From NCBI RefSeq assembly GCF_040183065.1, contig NC_091132.1, positions 91,175,106 to 91,239,105 on the forward strand: a stretch of 64,000 nucleotides of DNA, written 5' to 3'. How positions within the stretch are numbered: position 1 is the first letter of the stretch; every line of letters starts with the position of its first letter. The notes beneath the pieces were generated by a model that saw only the letters and a program-made list of their open reading frames with translations, was not told the DNA's origin and made no database searches. Both the position numbers and the translations under genes were made by a program. Below are positions 1 through 11,087 of the stretch, in pieces. The DNA is from Periplaneta americana (taxonomy: Eukaryota > Arthropoda > Insecta > Blattodea > Blattidae).

Positions 1-56
1 TGATCTAGGATGTTGCTTCTGATATTGATTTTTATGTTGATGATAATACTGTTGCT

Positions 57-70
57 AATGTTGCTCCTGC

Positions 71-102
<32 letters not shown>

Positions 103-520
103 ATGCTGTTGTTCCTGCTGTTGTTGATGTTCGTCATTTACGGGAAGAGTATCATCATTTGGTAGTATATTAAAACGGTTTGATAACGGGATGTTCCCAG
201 ATCCTGATGTCGAGGGACGATTCATCGTAGATTTGCGTCCAGATTTTTTCCGCGACTTTACAAATTGGAATTCAACTTCACAGTTATAGTAGATGTCTCA
301 TCTCTCACTCTTTTATTGACTTGCATATTTTTAGCTCTCTCAGCATATGCTTGAATGATGTAGGTCTTGATATTGCTACCGATACCTGCATCTTGTAGTA
401 TTTCTTCGAGATCCGAAGTATTCATTCATGTATCAGATGACAGAGCTGATAATGTTTCCGAATCTGTATCGATTTCATGTTCCAATTGTGAAGCCATGTT
501 CATGTCCATGTCATTATTCA
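57..520 (-). pseudogene. Degraded ORF1/gag-like retroelement protein with poly-Gln tail
   Basis: The minus strand reads as an acidic N-terminal part starting at an ATG near 497 (MASQLEHEIDTDSETLSAL), then a stop, then MNTSDLEEILQDAGIG and a basic lysine/arginine-rich part. One frame change near 270 leads to a serine/arginine part ending in NIPLSNRFNILPNDD and a Gln/His run encoded by CAG/CAT repeats. The 'SNRF..L' pattern after a basic, Ser-rich linker resembles ORF1 (gag-like) proteins of jockey/CR1-type LINEs; this is a family resemblance I recall, not a search result. One stop and one frameshift indicate a pseudogene. It could also be an unrelated low-complexity protein. Confidence 0.3.
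62..135. repeat. Imperfect (GCT/CAG)n and (GAT)n trinucleotide repeat
   Basis: A run of GCT triplets is followed by GATGATGATGAT and TGTTGTT-type triplets. On the minus strand it encodes the Gln/His tail of the adjacent ORF1-like remnant. Confidence 0.8.
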
Positions 521-921
521 CGCCGGTCGTCATTAAGAAATCAATCGAGGATAACGCTATTTACACACACGCAGTGGTAAAATGTATATATTTTGATTAA
601 GTAAATAAATAATCACTGTGCAAGCAAAAACAAAAGAAAAACACAAATACACAACATATTGCAACTAGTAGTAAACATCAGTTCTCTATACACGATCTCT
701 CCGCAGTATAACTTACTGTAAGCACGTCTCTCGTACCGCTGTTCGGGCGAGACTCGAGTAGATTGAAATTAACAGTGTATTGTTATTAATGTTAAAGTGC
801 AGGCATCTGAGATATAAATATATATTTTAGTTATTGTGAGTGTAATTTCAGTAGTTTAAACTTGATATTGTTTAAATTTTATAAGTTTTTCATTTTTATG
901 AATAATGTAATGTAGTATACT
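521..921. other. AT-rich stretch without recognisable features
   Basis: I see no coding remnant, tRNA-like sequence or terminal inverted repeat here; it leads into the TTTA microsatellite. Confidence 0.6.
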
Positions 922-945
922 TTATTTATTTATTTATCTATTTAC

Positions 946-1004
<59 letters not shown>

Positions 1005-1007
1005 TTT
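922..1007. repeat. (TTTA)n microsatellite
   Basis: About twenty TTTA units with few interruptions. It abuts a dispersed repeat end at 1008, as expected for the tail of a retroposed element. Confidence 0.9.
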
Positions 1008-1160
1008 CTTTGCTCTGGCGGAGTTAAGCCCATCATTTCTTCTCTACCGCACTACCAGAACACAAATAGACATATGCAAAAAACAAATGCAGAAAAAAGA
1101 AGAAAATAAGAAATATAAATAAAATTGAAAAAAAAAAACGCATACGTGCAAAAGTGTAAA
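1008..1160 (-). repeat. Dispersed repeat end (GCTCTGGCGGAGTTAAG family)
   Basis: The block starting TTTGCTCTGGCGGAGTTAAGCC, with a 'cttctctaccgcac' segment after it, matches the block at 35676 (CGCTGGCAGAGTTAAGGCC followed by 'cttctcttccactc'). A reverse-complement fragment is at 41955. In each case a simple repeat (TTTA or AAT) sits on the same side, so this is probably the 3' end and tail of a non-LTR retroposon read on the minus strand. No protein is recognisable. Confidence 0.5.
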
Positions 1161-1829
1161 AATGGTGTAATAAAAACTGAATGAGTACGGTATGAAGACA
1201 ACAAATATTTGTTACTCTTTAATTTCCCTAATTCCTTGTTACAAGAGGAGCTCGAATATGTCTTCGGCAAATACCCTCTATTCAGTCTGCAAACGAATCG
1301 GACTCCCGTGCACTCTTTCCAGTTCCTCTATCGTGTCACTCATGGCGGCCAAGATCTCGGTCTTCAAACACCCTTTGGTATAAAAATAATGAGGATTCAA
1401 ACCCGGTGTTTTTTGTAAACCTCAGCAATTGCTCGCCATGTCTGCTTCACAGCATTGGTCGATGTTATCAGTTCAAGCATTGTTACTGGAAGTCAAATGA
1501 AGTCTCCTGTCTCGGAGGTCTGTAGATCCCTAAGGCACGAGAACAGATTTTATTCTTGTTAAAATCGACATACGTGTGCAACCTGAGTTCAGTTACGACA
1601 TGAAATATGGATAAGAGAATAATACTTTTGTGGAAAGTTTTCTTGTGACCAGTCACGACTTTTTCAACAACATTGAAACTCAGACTAGGTCGTCATCGAA
1701 GCCGAAACAAGGAAAAGAAAATAAGATGAAATGTTGCCCTTATACTTCAGTGTCGTATGTTTGTTTAGATCTATTTACCTTACTTCGCACGACTGTCAAC
1801 AGACTTTTATCTTTTGTACTTCCTCTAAT
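1161..1829. other. No firm features; possible minus-strand coding remnant
   Basis: The minus strand between about 1240 and 1500 has short open pieces such as KQTWRAIAEVYKKHRV and KTEILAAMSDTIEELERVHG that look protein-like and could be a decayed Myb/SANT- or MADF-like segment. They are in different frames with stops between them, so I do not assign a family. Confidence 0.25.
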
Positions 1830-1959
1830 GTATTACTCGACCAAGGCGAGTGGAGCCGCGGGCGTAATTAGAACTATCGCGATGCGGTATTACGAACGCA
1901 GGAGCAGTAGCGTCACGGCTCCGGGCTGCAGGACTCCACTGACCTTGGTCGAGTAATAC
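1830..1959. mobile_element. 130-bp MITE with GTATTACTCGACCAAGG inverted ends
   Basis: The two ends are inverted copies (GTATTACTCGACCAAGG with a GTGGAG continuation). The middle is GC-rich (GAGCCGCGGGCG) in an AT-rich surrounding. It is too small to code. The pattern fits a non-autonomous DNA transposon; the superfamily cannot be told. Confidence 0.6.
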
Positions 1960-2195
1960 TTTCCGTTATTTCACTCTCAAGGACACAAGTATTTTGTTTC
2001 CAAAATTACCTTTTGTATATTCTTCTTTAAGCATAAATTTTATAAAAGAAAGTTTGTATGATTCAATAAAGTGACTCTATTTTCCGTTCAATATGTAGTA
2101 CAGCTTTATTTTACGATGCTATAATCTACAAGGATGAATAATAGGTCCCCAACTGTTTCTAGTGATTTAATTACCTTATTCACCTAATAAAAGAT

Positions 2196-2860
2196 GTAAG
2201 TCATCCCATATTATTTGCCGATGGTACGAGTTTAGTAATTACAACCAATAACTCCAATAACTACAACACATTTCTATCTTCAACAGAGACAATTCTCTTC
2301 AAAATATGTGATTGGTTCTCAGCCAATAAATTTGTATTAAATTGTAACAAAAAGCAATATAATCCAATTTAAAACCTGTCCTAATCCAACCCAGCAAATT
2401 TCAAACGCAATAATCAATAATTTGTCCCTAATAGAAACAACAAAATTTCTTGGCTTTCAGATCGATAATGTATTAAATTGGAAAAATAATATTAAAGAAA
2501 TTACCCGCAAACTAAATTCAGCATGTTTTGCTCTTAGATCTATGCAAGAGGTAGTAAATAGCAATACCTTAAAGGCAATATTGTTTGCGTACTTTCACTC
2601 TGTAATGATTTTTGAATAATATTCTGGGAAAATTCCACAGATAGTAACAGTATATTCCTACTACAAAAAAGAGTAATTAGAATAATAGTCGGTGCCAAAT
2701 CTAGGGAATCGTGTGGACCATTTTCAAAATAACTACAAATAATACCTATGACTTGTCAGTATATTTTTCATTAATAAACTTCCACGTTTGTAATCTTCAA
2801 AACTTTGTAACTAATTCAACAGTTTATAGCATAAATACTGGTCAAAAATGACTTTCATAC
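2196..2860 (+). pseudogene. LINE reverse transcriptase fragment (jockey/CR1-like), catalytic box mutated
   Basis: Reading frame pieces give LFADGTSLVITTNNSN, then CDWFSANKFVLNCNKKQ, then, after a frame change, LIETTKFLGFQIDNVLNW and LNSACFALRSMQEVV. This order (catalytic YADD-type box, 'WF..N.L.LN..K', 'KFLG...D..L.W', 'ALR.M') is that of the RT palm/thumb region of non-LTR retrotransposons. The catalytic F/YADD box reads FADG (2211..2225), so the second aspartate is lost. Several stops follow, including one at 2617. Upstream RT, endonuclease and the 3' end are missing. Confidence 0.75.
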
Positions 2861-3129
2861 TCAATCAGTAAGTGTATCGTGTTATTAAAAAGGAGTGCGT
2901 TATATGGTAGTAAAAATTTTTAGAAACTAGAATATGACTACAATTAAAACTTTGTAGTATTATTACGATTGTTTTACATGTTCCATATTCTAGCTGTGAA
3001 GCGATGTACGAATTCCATGGAATGTAAATAAATACAAAACAGCGGTCATTCAGTGTGGGCGAGAAATTACCAAAAATTTCCCTTTTAGCTCTCTATCAGG
3101 GACATTATAGTTATTTTAAGTTACGTAAA

Positions 3130-3290
3130 CCTACTAAATAGTAGACACAGCTTTACTTTTTTCCCGAACGAAGCCATACCAAGGACTTCATCTCTCTTTA
3201 AAATTTATTATTCTCATTCGGGTTCGAACTCGCGAACATTGCACCCATATGCCAATATAGCATCTGAGAGACTATAGCGCATCATTTTTG
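3130..3290 (-). mobile_element. tRNA-derived SINE-like repeat
   Basis: On the minus strand a tRNA-like head runs from about 3285, with a 'TAGTCTCTCAGATGC' A-box-like segment and a good B box (GAGTTCGAACCC), followed by an AT-rich body. No precise ends or duplications are visible. Confidence 0.4.
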
Positions 3291-4479
3291 TTAATGAATA
3301 CAGGCCATTTTTACAGCGATTTGTATATGCCCATTAATCAGAATGGAAAACGTAAGAATCACCTACCATTTCCGATTAAAATGCAAATAAAATGCAATGT
3401 GATTTTTAAAATGTCACTGGACGTTATAACGCCATTTCATTGGTTTGACATCACAGAATAAATTACTCCAACATCGTTTATCTGTTTTATACTGAGTGAA
3501 AATTTTCTATATATTGATTGTACTTAAAATATTATTGCAATTTGTCGTGGAATTTTATTCTTGGTGACAAAAATTCATTAAATTAAATCTTATGTCCGGT
3601 CCATTGTTCCATTATGTAAAATCACATCGCTGTAGCCAGCAGTACTAGGGATATATTTTTGTCTTCATAACACATTTGCCACATTAGCAATACATTTGAA
3701 AGTATTCTAAAACATGGTCTATATGTTTTTCTAGAACAGCAATGTTTCAGAATTAAAAAGAAGCATATTTATGCTATTATTATGTTGTAAAATATACGTA
3801 AAATTAATAAATTTCTCTACTTTTTTATCTCTTTCAGATTTTTATGTTTATTTTTTATTCTTGTAAATAAGAATTGACTACAGAGTATAGTATCATTACT
3901 TTGGTGTATAATTCTGTTGTTTCATTTGCCAAAGTAGCCTACATTATATGAAATTATTGTAATCATAGGTTGTACATCCTGGGATTAGCAACAATGATTC
4001 AAGTGCATTTGTGCCTTCGATTAAAAGCACATAAAATTTCCGCCCCTAAAACAAATCCTCCAGGCACTTTTTTGACGTGCAACGTCAGTATACGATGTAC
4101 ACTAATAGAAAAAATATAAGAAATTCGTATAACAGAAGTAAATCTGACTTCGGTTGCCATGGATACACTTACGTCATATCAGATAAAATGACAATGCAAA
4201 TAAGTGCATTCTTATACCTAAGGGGAGACCGTATATAAAGGAAACCTACTTGGTGGCGTTCATTATAATCCATTAGAGACTTCAGTGTGTTTAGAGTACG
4301 ATCTAAAGAATCTTCCTCCCATTCCTCAGTCCGATAAAAGAAGGAGGTTAAGCACAGTGAGTAAGAAAGAAGAGATTGAAGTTTCTTAAAACATAATGGC
4401 ATTCAGTAACGCTTATGACTCGAAGCATGCACAATACATGCGTAACTAAAGTTAATAAAAGCCTGACATTACTCACATA
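3291..4479. other. AT-rich stretch, no recognisable gene or repeat
   Basis: Only short ORFs without family resemblance occur. A 'CCATTTCATTGGTTTGACATCA' segment near 3431 recurs as its reverse complement near 24876, so an unclassified dispersed repeat probably covers part of this stretch. Confidence 0.5.
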
Positions 4480-4560
4480 TACAGGGTGATTCACGAGGAA
4501 AAGTAAAAAAAAAAAATATATAATTTAATTTTCGTTTTATTTACCGATAAGCTACTATGA

Positions 4561-4707
4561 TATAAATGTATAATAAGTTTTTAATTGGCCACCTATGCTT
4601 ATCTTTTGTACAATTGTGATTCTAATTACATTAGTCACGTAATTAGAATCACAGTTGTACAAAAGATAAGCATAGGTGGCCAATTAAAAACTTATTATAC
4701 ATTTATA
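4561..4707. mobile_element. Near-perfect 147-bp palindrome (hairpin MITE) in the left TIR
   Basis: Arms 4561..4629 and 4639..4707 are reverse complements over 69 bp with a single mismatch I can see, around a 9-bp loop (ATTAGTCAC). It interrupts the left terminal inverted repeat of the surrounding mariner-like element: the right TIR has no such block. It is therefore a separate, later insertion. No coding capacity. Confidence 0.75.
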
Positions 4708-5241
4708 AAAAAAAATAGGATACGATATCTTAGGCCATTTTGAGTGAAAAAGTTCACATGCACATAGGTCCGTTTTCGAACGATGGCGGAGCTAGATGCA
4801 TTTTTTTGGTAAAACATCTCGCCCCAATGTAAATCAGACGTTACCATATGCTGCTGACATGAGACGTGAGACAAGGTCACCGATCGCAATGACCGACGTA
4901 ACATTGGAATCTGCATTGTGAGCGATGTAGATAAGAGAAGTTCATTCAGCTCACAAACCGGGTGGTGGGGCATTACAAATATATCCAATCGCCTGCCTTT
5001 GTCTGATGTAATGATACAGAAGCCGCACATGACCCAAATACACAATCACTTATCACTTCACAGCAGTTCAGTCAGCTAACTACAGTACAGTAGGCCTAGT
5101 TATACAGGTACAGTTATCGGAAGTGTTAAGTTGTGTTTTTCAAGATGCCTTATAAATGTTCGACTGCAGAATACGCCGATATTGTGTATGTTTCAGTGGC
5201 GAAGCTACATTCATGCAACTGGGTATTCTAAAATTCATACC

Positions 5242-7334
5242 TTATATTTTTTTGTAGATAAACTCCAGTCGGCGTGTTTTTCGCTCTGCAAAGATGTCGA
5301 TGATGTGTTCTTTGAAGATGTCGTCCCTGGAAAGACTGTTTAACAAACCCTTCTCAATAGCCAGAGTACTCAAATTGCTCAGTCTAGAATCTGACATGGA
5401 GTTCCTTAAAAATGTCTAAACTCTCTTCAATGCACTCATACTTCGTTCACTCGACGCAGTATATACAGGGAAGGTGAGAATCAGTCTTATGAGCCGCACT
5501 GTTTCTTGATAGATTTTTTCTAAGACATTGTTCAAAAAATATTTCAGCAACAAACCTGCAGGCAAATGCTTTGTTTGGTCAGAATAAACGTTTGTGAGTT
5601 CATTTTGAAGCTGTTCACTGTCAAAGTATGGATACTTTTTTACCAATGCACTCAACTTAAGTGACGGAAACACTGATCTATAAGCAGGAAACTGTTTTTC
5701 ATCGAATAATTCAACAAAATTAAAGTTTTTAAGATCTTCAAATCTCGATTCCATCTGTGTCACTATGGTATCAATTATTTCAAAAGCTAGGACTTGTAGT
5801 GTCATAAATGATCCTGATCCTGCCTCATTGTTCAGCACCTTAGCATCTTTGATGCACTCCTCAACAGTTTCCTGATTTCTAAGAGATTTTACATTCGTTA
5901 TAGCAAGTTTTACTTCATGATTGCAAATGCTGATATTTGATGTACACTTTATTTGCAACACACTGTATAAGTGGTCAATGTAAACAAATATTTTATGATA
6001 AAAACACAACAAGAAAATGAAGGTTGGATCTTCTAATCTTCTTAACAAACCAACAGCGCCATTATAGGAATCTTCATCCCAGTCTTCATCATTGTCAATA
6101 ATATGAGACATCGCTCTTCTTAGTTCCTGAAAGTGAGCAGTTATAGTTGCTGTAGCTCTAGAGTGATAATTCCAGCGCGTAGTGCTTGCTTGAGGGAGTT
6201 TGAAACCTGCCTCTCTTAAAAGCATAGATCTTTTTGAAGATTTACTGAAAAATGTGTGAAAGGCTGTCAAATCATAAACAAAGAGACGAACTTTCTTAAT
6301 CGTTTTGGCACCATACAAAAGTACCAGATTAAGTCTGTGAGCGTAACAATGAATGAACATTGCATTAGGGCACTGCTGCTTAATTATCGCATTAACCCCA
6401 CCACGAGAGCCTGACATCACTGAAGCACCATCATAAGTTTGACAGATGAGCTTATTTTCAACTTTGCTGTCTTTCATCACATTCAAGATAACAGTTGATA
6501 AACCTTAGGCGGTTTTGTCTTTTGATACATCAAAGAATCCTAAAAACCGTTCTTGTACTGAATCGTTCACACAATAACGAAATATAACACTCATCTGTGA
6601 TTTACAAGACACATCTAGTGTTTCATCTGCTTGAACTGACACGAATTCCGCCAAGTCTAATTCCTTCTGAATTGTTTCCTTGACTACTAATGTTGCACAT
6701 TCAATTAATTCATTTTTGATTTCACTTGAAGTCCCTTTAAAGCCCGATATAGATTCCAACTTTTCTCTAACAAACTGCTCTTCTTGCGCAAGCATGTCCA
6801 ATATTTCTAGGTAATTGCCTTTATTTTCTTACTGATCGCTCTCATCGTGTCCACGAAATGAGAGCTCTTGCTTTCCTAAGAAGCAGATGACTTGAATCAG
6901 TCTGCCAAGATATCGTTTATTGCGACTCACCATTTCGTTGTGCTTGAGACTCGAGAGCCGAGCCGCTTCTGATAGAGCATGCTCTATTCTGGTTGTCCCA
7001 GAAGATGATATCGTTCCCAATTAAGAATATGTTTCTTAGTAATTTGATGTTTTCGTGCTCTACGATGGAAGTTTTTCATACATGCAATCCCAGTTTCACT
7101 CCATTCTTTATTATCGCCTTCACCACCAAACAGAAGACAAACGTAACAATGCATCATGCCGGTCGTTACACTTGCTGTTAACCATTCATATTGCTCATAC
7201 CACTGAGACTGAAACTTACGTGACTGATGTTTATCACGCTGTACAATGTTTAGATGAGGTTTTGGTCTTCTCTCTTTCACTGCACATTTCTCTTCATAGG
7301 ACAACGAAGAAAATGGTCTTGATTTCAGATACAC
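5242..7334 (-). pseudogene. hAT transposase pseudogene (ZMYM1-like group)
   Basis: From N to C: a TTF-type zinc-finger region (YEWLTASVTTGMMHCYVCLLF ... MKNFHRRARKHQITKKHI); FLGKQELSFRGHDESDQ; the DUF4371-like part (EFVSVQADETLDVSCKSQMS); the central ICQTYDGASVMSGSRGGV and FIHCYAHRLNLVL motifs; and the hAT dimerisation end (ILTFPVYTASSERSMSALKR), followed by SNLSTLAIEKGLLNSL to a natural stop at 5242. These are the hallmarks of the hAT group called ZMYM1-like in animal genomes. One frameshift near 7010 and in-frame stops at 6829, 6505 and 5416 break it. Apart from these it reads through, so decay is moderate. Confidence 0.9.
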
Positions 7335-9730
7335 TATTAGATCACTATACTAATCCATGTTTTTAAACTCACAAACAAACATGAACTGAAATGCCGCTCT
7401 CATTTCACTTCATCGCGTGGTTATTTAAAGACGCTGCTGCTAACCAATACAGTCATGCTCCTGCGTCGAAAAGTGTCATTAGAAAAAGTTCGTTTTCACG
7501 AAATATTCTTTACCAACCGTTAAATGTATTTTCAATTTTCACGTTCGTTTCAGTAGCTAATCTAATTCGAATTCTATACTATAAGTGTATTCGTAGTACC
7601 GAAATACCGCACCCACAGTTGACTGAATAAAAACGAAAAGTGAATAATGGATGATACACGATAATAATGAACACAACTGCACTTTACGGAAACAGACCGA
7701 CGAAAAATGAATACTGTCCTCTAGTATAAGTATCGCAGATCTTTTTGTCACTTGTGAGGAAAGAGGAAGTTAGCAAGCGAGCCTTTATGGTGATGGTCCT
7801 GTGCAGGATTGGGTCAAGCAAAGGGACTCGGGTAGACAAGGGAGAAGCATTGACACCAAGGAAAGTATACTCAGTTGCTTAGAAGAAATCGACCTGTAGG
7901 CGAGACGCCTCCATTACTTTTAAACTAAAATACAGTAGGTCTACTAAAAGAGGATGAACAAGAGAGATCGTTCTTAATGTATAAAATTTTATGAGGAATT
8001 AACCAGAATAGTAAAAAATAAGTAGCAGATGCAAACAAGATGTCTAACAAATGTGAAGGCCACACCTGTGGAGTAACGGTAGCGCGTCTGGCCGCGAAAC
8101 CTGGTGGCCCGGGTTCGATTCCCGGTCGGGGCAAATTACTTGGTTGAGGTTTTTTCCGGGGTTTTCCCTCAACCCAATATGAGCAAATGCTGGGTAACTT
8201 TCGGTGCTCGACTCTGGACTCATTTCACCGGCATTATCACCATCTCATTCAGACGCTAAATAACCTAAGATGTTGATAAAGCATTGTAAAATAATTTACT
8301 TAAAAAATAAGAAAAACAAAGGTGAAGAGGATTTTGCCTGAACAAAAATAACATGAAGCTGAAGGATTATCATTGAGTGAATCAGGGAAGAAACGTCAAT
8401 GCAGAAGACCGCTATTGATATTGACAACTTTGACAAATGGAGATCATAATAATAACAAAATACAATGAAAGCAGTAGTGATAGTGTTGTGGAAAAAATTT
8501 CTAACAATAACAATAAACTCACAGTCTGTAACGTTTTATTAGATTTGGTTTTCTTAACTTATTGGCATTATATGACTATTTACACGAGTTCTGAGTGTAC
8601 TTCTACTGTCACGGCGTTTGGCAGGATGGTGTCTGTAGGGGGTTGCAGCTGGCTGGGAGACATACAAATTGGACAGTGACTCGCTTCTTTGTTTAACATT
8701 TAAAATTTCAGGGGCCAAAAAGATCTGCGATACTTTTTTTATACCATAATTTCTCACACACTGACAGACTGCAGCTTTGCCAATCATGGCCGAATTCGGC
8801 TAAACGTAGCTTTTAGCAGAATGGTCGTAGTCGAATGGCAAAGTGTAGCCGAATGAGATTCGATCGAATGACCATTTGTGAATACTCGATTTTATTTGTA
8901 AGCACGTTCTTCTATCAAATTTTATTTTCTCACATTCTAATAACCATAAGAAGTTTCTCGCTTCCTCAAAAAAATTACGACAACATAATAGAAAATTTAA
9001 GTTAGGACTGAATTCCGGACACTGCGACCATTATTTATGGCAACATGGCAAGGAAAACTTTATTATTTTCAGTTTCCTTTTCCTGTTATGTGAATTGCGC
9101 CCATTGTTTAATGGTAAATTCCTGGATTCGTGAATTCGCCGACACCTGACAGTGTCTTTATTGGGAGTCGACTATGCAACAAAAATGAACTGGCCCTAAA
9201 TTAATTAATGACATTTCCAACACATCCGCCTTCGAACATTGTAACTATAGCATAGGTCATAGATTCTGGTTATTACTCTGTGAATGTGTGTTGCTTCATT
9301 TTGGTATTTGTAGCTGAATTTCGGACCTTTGTAGCAGACTCATTAGTATTAAGGTTGGTAACGCTGAATGACACGTCCGGAGCATGTCCAGAGTCTAGGC
9401 TCTTTCCAGACTTCACAGCACACGGTTTAGCATTAGTGACGTATGCAAGCACTCCGCTTGGCGCATGCGCATATGCTTTCTCTATCAGCTGCAGCGAGCC
9501 TGATTTGAAGCAGTCTCCTCATTCAGTGAGTGTATAACTCATTGGCGAGTAGCCATAATGTAGTTGTGCGCTGGTCCCGCGCCGAGGAGCTGGCGTCAAT
9601 CCTTCCGTAACTAGAGAGCGTAATACCGAAAACTAGAGATTTCATTTACTTATACCAATGGAAACAGGAAAATGAAAATGCGCTTATTTCTTGAAAATCC
9701 CATGGGTATTCTAAGGCTCACAGATTACCC
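7335..9730. other. Non-coding remainder of the hAT element
   Basis: No transposase motif is seen here apart from the SINE at 8058. The ORF at 9280..9537 has no family resemblance. Near 8805..8870 there are repeats of a GAATG motif (GCCGAATTCGG, GTCGAATGG, GCCGAATGAG) that may be subterminal repeats of the element. Confidence 0.5.
8058..8310 (+). mobile_element. tRNA-derived SINE (family with GGCCACACCTGTGGAGTAACGG head)
   Basis: A tRNA-like head has an A box within TGTGGAGTAACGGTAGCGC and a B box GGGTTCGATTCCC. The body has GTTTTCCCTCAACCC and GCTGGGTAACTTTCGG, and the tail is TTGATAAAGCATTGTAAAATAA followed by an A-rich stretch. The same family is at 30933, 31509 and, on the minus strand, 36670. 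It lies within the non-coding part of the hAT element, so it is younger than that element or was carried by it. Confidence 0.85.
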
Positions 9731-10267
9731 TTCAGCTTCGCCCCTGGTATGTTTATGGATTGTGCGATGGAAGTTCCTTGCATGCCGTCGCTGAATAAGA
9801 ACGAGGCTTTCCGAACAGAAGGGTACCATATCTAAGAGTATTTACTGTCTATGGGGTTGAATGAAAGACTTGGTATACCAAAGGAAGGTGGAAACGATAG
9901 AGGCGCTAATCGACCGCATAAAGAACAGCCACGAGCAACTCTCCCGAGCGACTAGCGTGATTCACGCCCGAGCGCAACAGTGCATTGAAGCAGAAGGAGG
10001 TACCTTTGAAGATGTACGAAAACATCGACCCAGACATCTAGAATATTAGGTATGCATGTATACGTGAATATAAACTTTAAATTTGTCCATTATCTGTCTC
10101 TAAATGCGAGTTAGTACAGTGGAATCCCAGAATCGTTTATGAAATCAAAGAGTCATATCTCCGTAACTGTTCGAAAACGGACCTATATTCATATGAACTG
10201 TTTGACTCAGAATGGTTTCTGAATTAACATTATAATTTTTTTACTTTTCCTCGTCAATCACCGTGTA

Positions 10268-10830
10268 GATAAATGACACATTCAATGTCTCATAAGTAAT
10301 ATCGGTTTTAGAGCAAAATTTTAGCTGGAGTGTGTTGAGATAAGAAATTAATCTCATCCTCAAAATAAATACTATTAGATTATACGATCTTACGATCTTG
10401 AGCCACCGTTAAGCCAGGTTTGTTTTTCTGCGAAGCACAATTGCTGGGTAACTTTCAGCGTTTGACCTCTCATTTTGCTTCGTTAAATTCAACTTCAAAG
10501 GGGCTTTCAAAGAGGACTGTCGGACCTGAGTGATAATGCAGGTTAATCATAGATGGCATCAAATAGTCAATTACGATGCCTATACCTAAAGTAATGCGAT
10601 GTTCAGGTTAATATGGGATGTAGTACTATGACTTACATACAGATGGTATGGATCTGAGGAAGCTACTAAAGTCCCAGCCACAGGGGTAGGGTAGCTGAAT
10701 CGAAGGATGACACCAAACAGTGAATCACAATACATACAGAAAGGCGGTCCTGATGACTCCAATAATCATCACATAATGAAGGAGGTTGGCATATCAAGCC
10801 TCAGGCTGCTGTACAAGCCCTCTGAACCCC

Positions 10831-10871
<41 letters not shown>

Positions 10872-11087
10872 CTAAGAAAATAATCTTAGACGTAATAATA
10901 ATCATAAAAACAAACAATCAGGCAAGGGGTAGTATTTGAACTAGTATAGCCTACTGAATGCACTCATGAACAGAAATTTAATGATTGACGTTTTTTTTTT
11001 TGGTTTGTTAATTAACTACGCTATATCAACTAAGCTTACTAGGTAATGTTGCGTCGATGGAATTGGTGATAGCTAGATTGTATTTGG
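10268..11087. other. No gene; SINE scrap and GA microsatellite
   Basis: A fragment GCTGGGTAACTTTCAGCG near 10443 matches the middle of the SINE family seen at 8058. The segment 10640..10830 has a higher GC content but no recognisable motif. Confidence 0.5.
10832..10869. repeat. (GA)n microsatellite
   Basis: About nineteen GA dinucleotides in an uninterrupted run. Confidence 0.95.

Larger units (their letters stand above)
5194..9746 (-). mobile_element. hAT transposon, 4553 bp, with 8-bp target duplication GTATGTTT
   Basis: The left end CAGTGGCGAAGCT and the right end (reverse complement CAGGGGCGAAGCT) form about 13-bp terminal inverted repeats of the hAT type. The 8 bases before it (5186..5193) and after it (9747..9754) are both GTATGTTT, a perfect hAT-size target duplication. 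Removing the element and one duplication joins the reading frame of the DUF4817 remnant, which independently proves both borders. The transposase lies on the minus strand in the left 2.1 kb; the rest is non-coding and contains a SINE. Confidence 0.93.
5145..10049 (+). pseudogene. DUF4817-type transposase remnant, split by a hAT insertion and lacking the DDE core
   Basis: The start is ATG at 5145 (MPYKCSTAEYADIVYV). The frame is cut at 5193 and continues after the hAT element at 9755 (YGLCDGSSLHAVAE, stop, ERGFPNRRVPYLRVFT). This is the HTH-like DUF4817 N-terminus found in many arthropod mariner-like elements (typical EYADM.F.YG and FPNRR.P motifs). At about 9843 it jumps to a transposase C-terminus (LWG, stop, MKDLVYQRKVETIEALIDRI ... 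HARAQQCIEAEGG) ending at 10049. The WPPRSPD-type DDE core between these is absent, so the copy was already non-autonomous before the hAT landed. At least two stops are present. Confidence 0.75.
4480..10267 (+). mobile_element. Mariner-like (DUF4817) element, internally deleted, with nested insertions
   Basis: The left end TACAGGGTGATTCACGAGG and the reverse complement of the right end (TACACGGTGATTGACGAGG) match. Similarity continues for over 150 bp on each side through a shared 'ATAGGTCCGTTTTCGAAC' segment (left about 4766, right about 10180). A TA dinucleotide lies at both borders, as for Tc1/mariner-type insertions. Inside is a short coding remnant with a DUF4817-type N-terminus and a transposase C-terminus but no DDE core. 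Without the nested hAT (4561 bp with one duplication) and the 147-bp hairpin the element would be about 1.1 kb. Confidence 0.75.

Noticed and set aside
4695-5045. 116-codon minus-strand frame in the mariner-like element
   Set aside because: Lies across the TIR region and reads opposite to the recognised coding remnant; no motif.
9280-9537. 85-codon open frame in the hAT element
   Set aside because: Not part of the transposase and no family resemblance.
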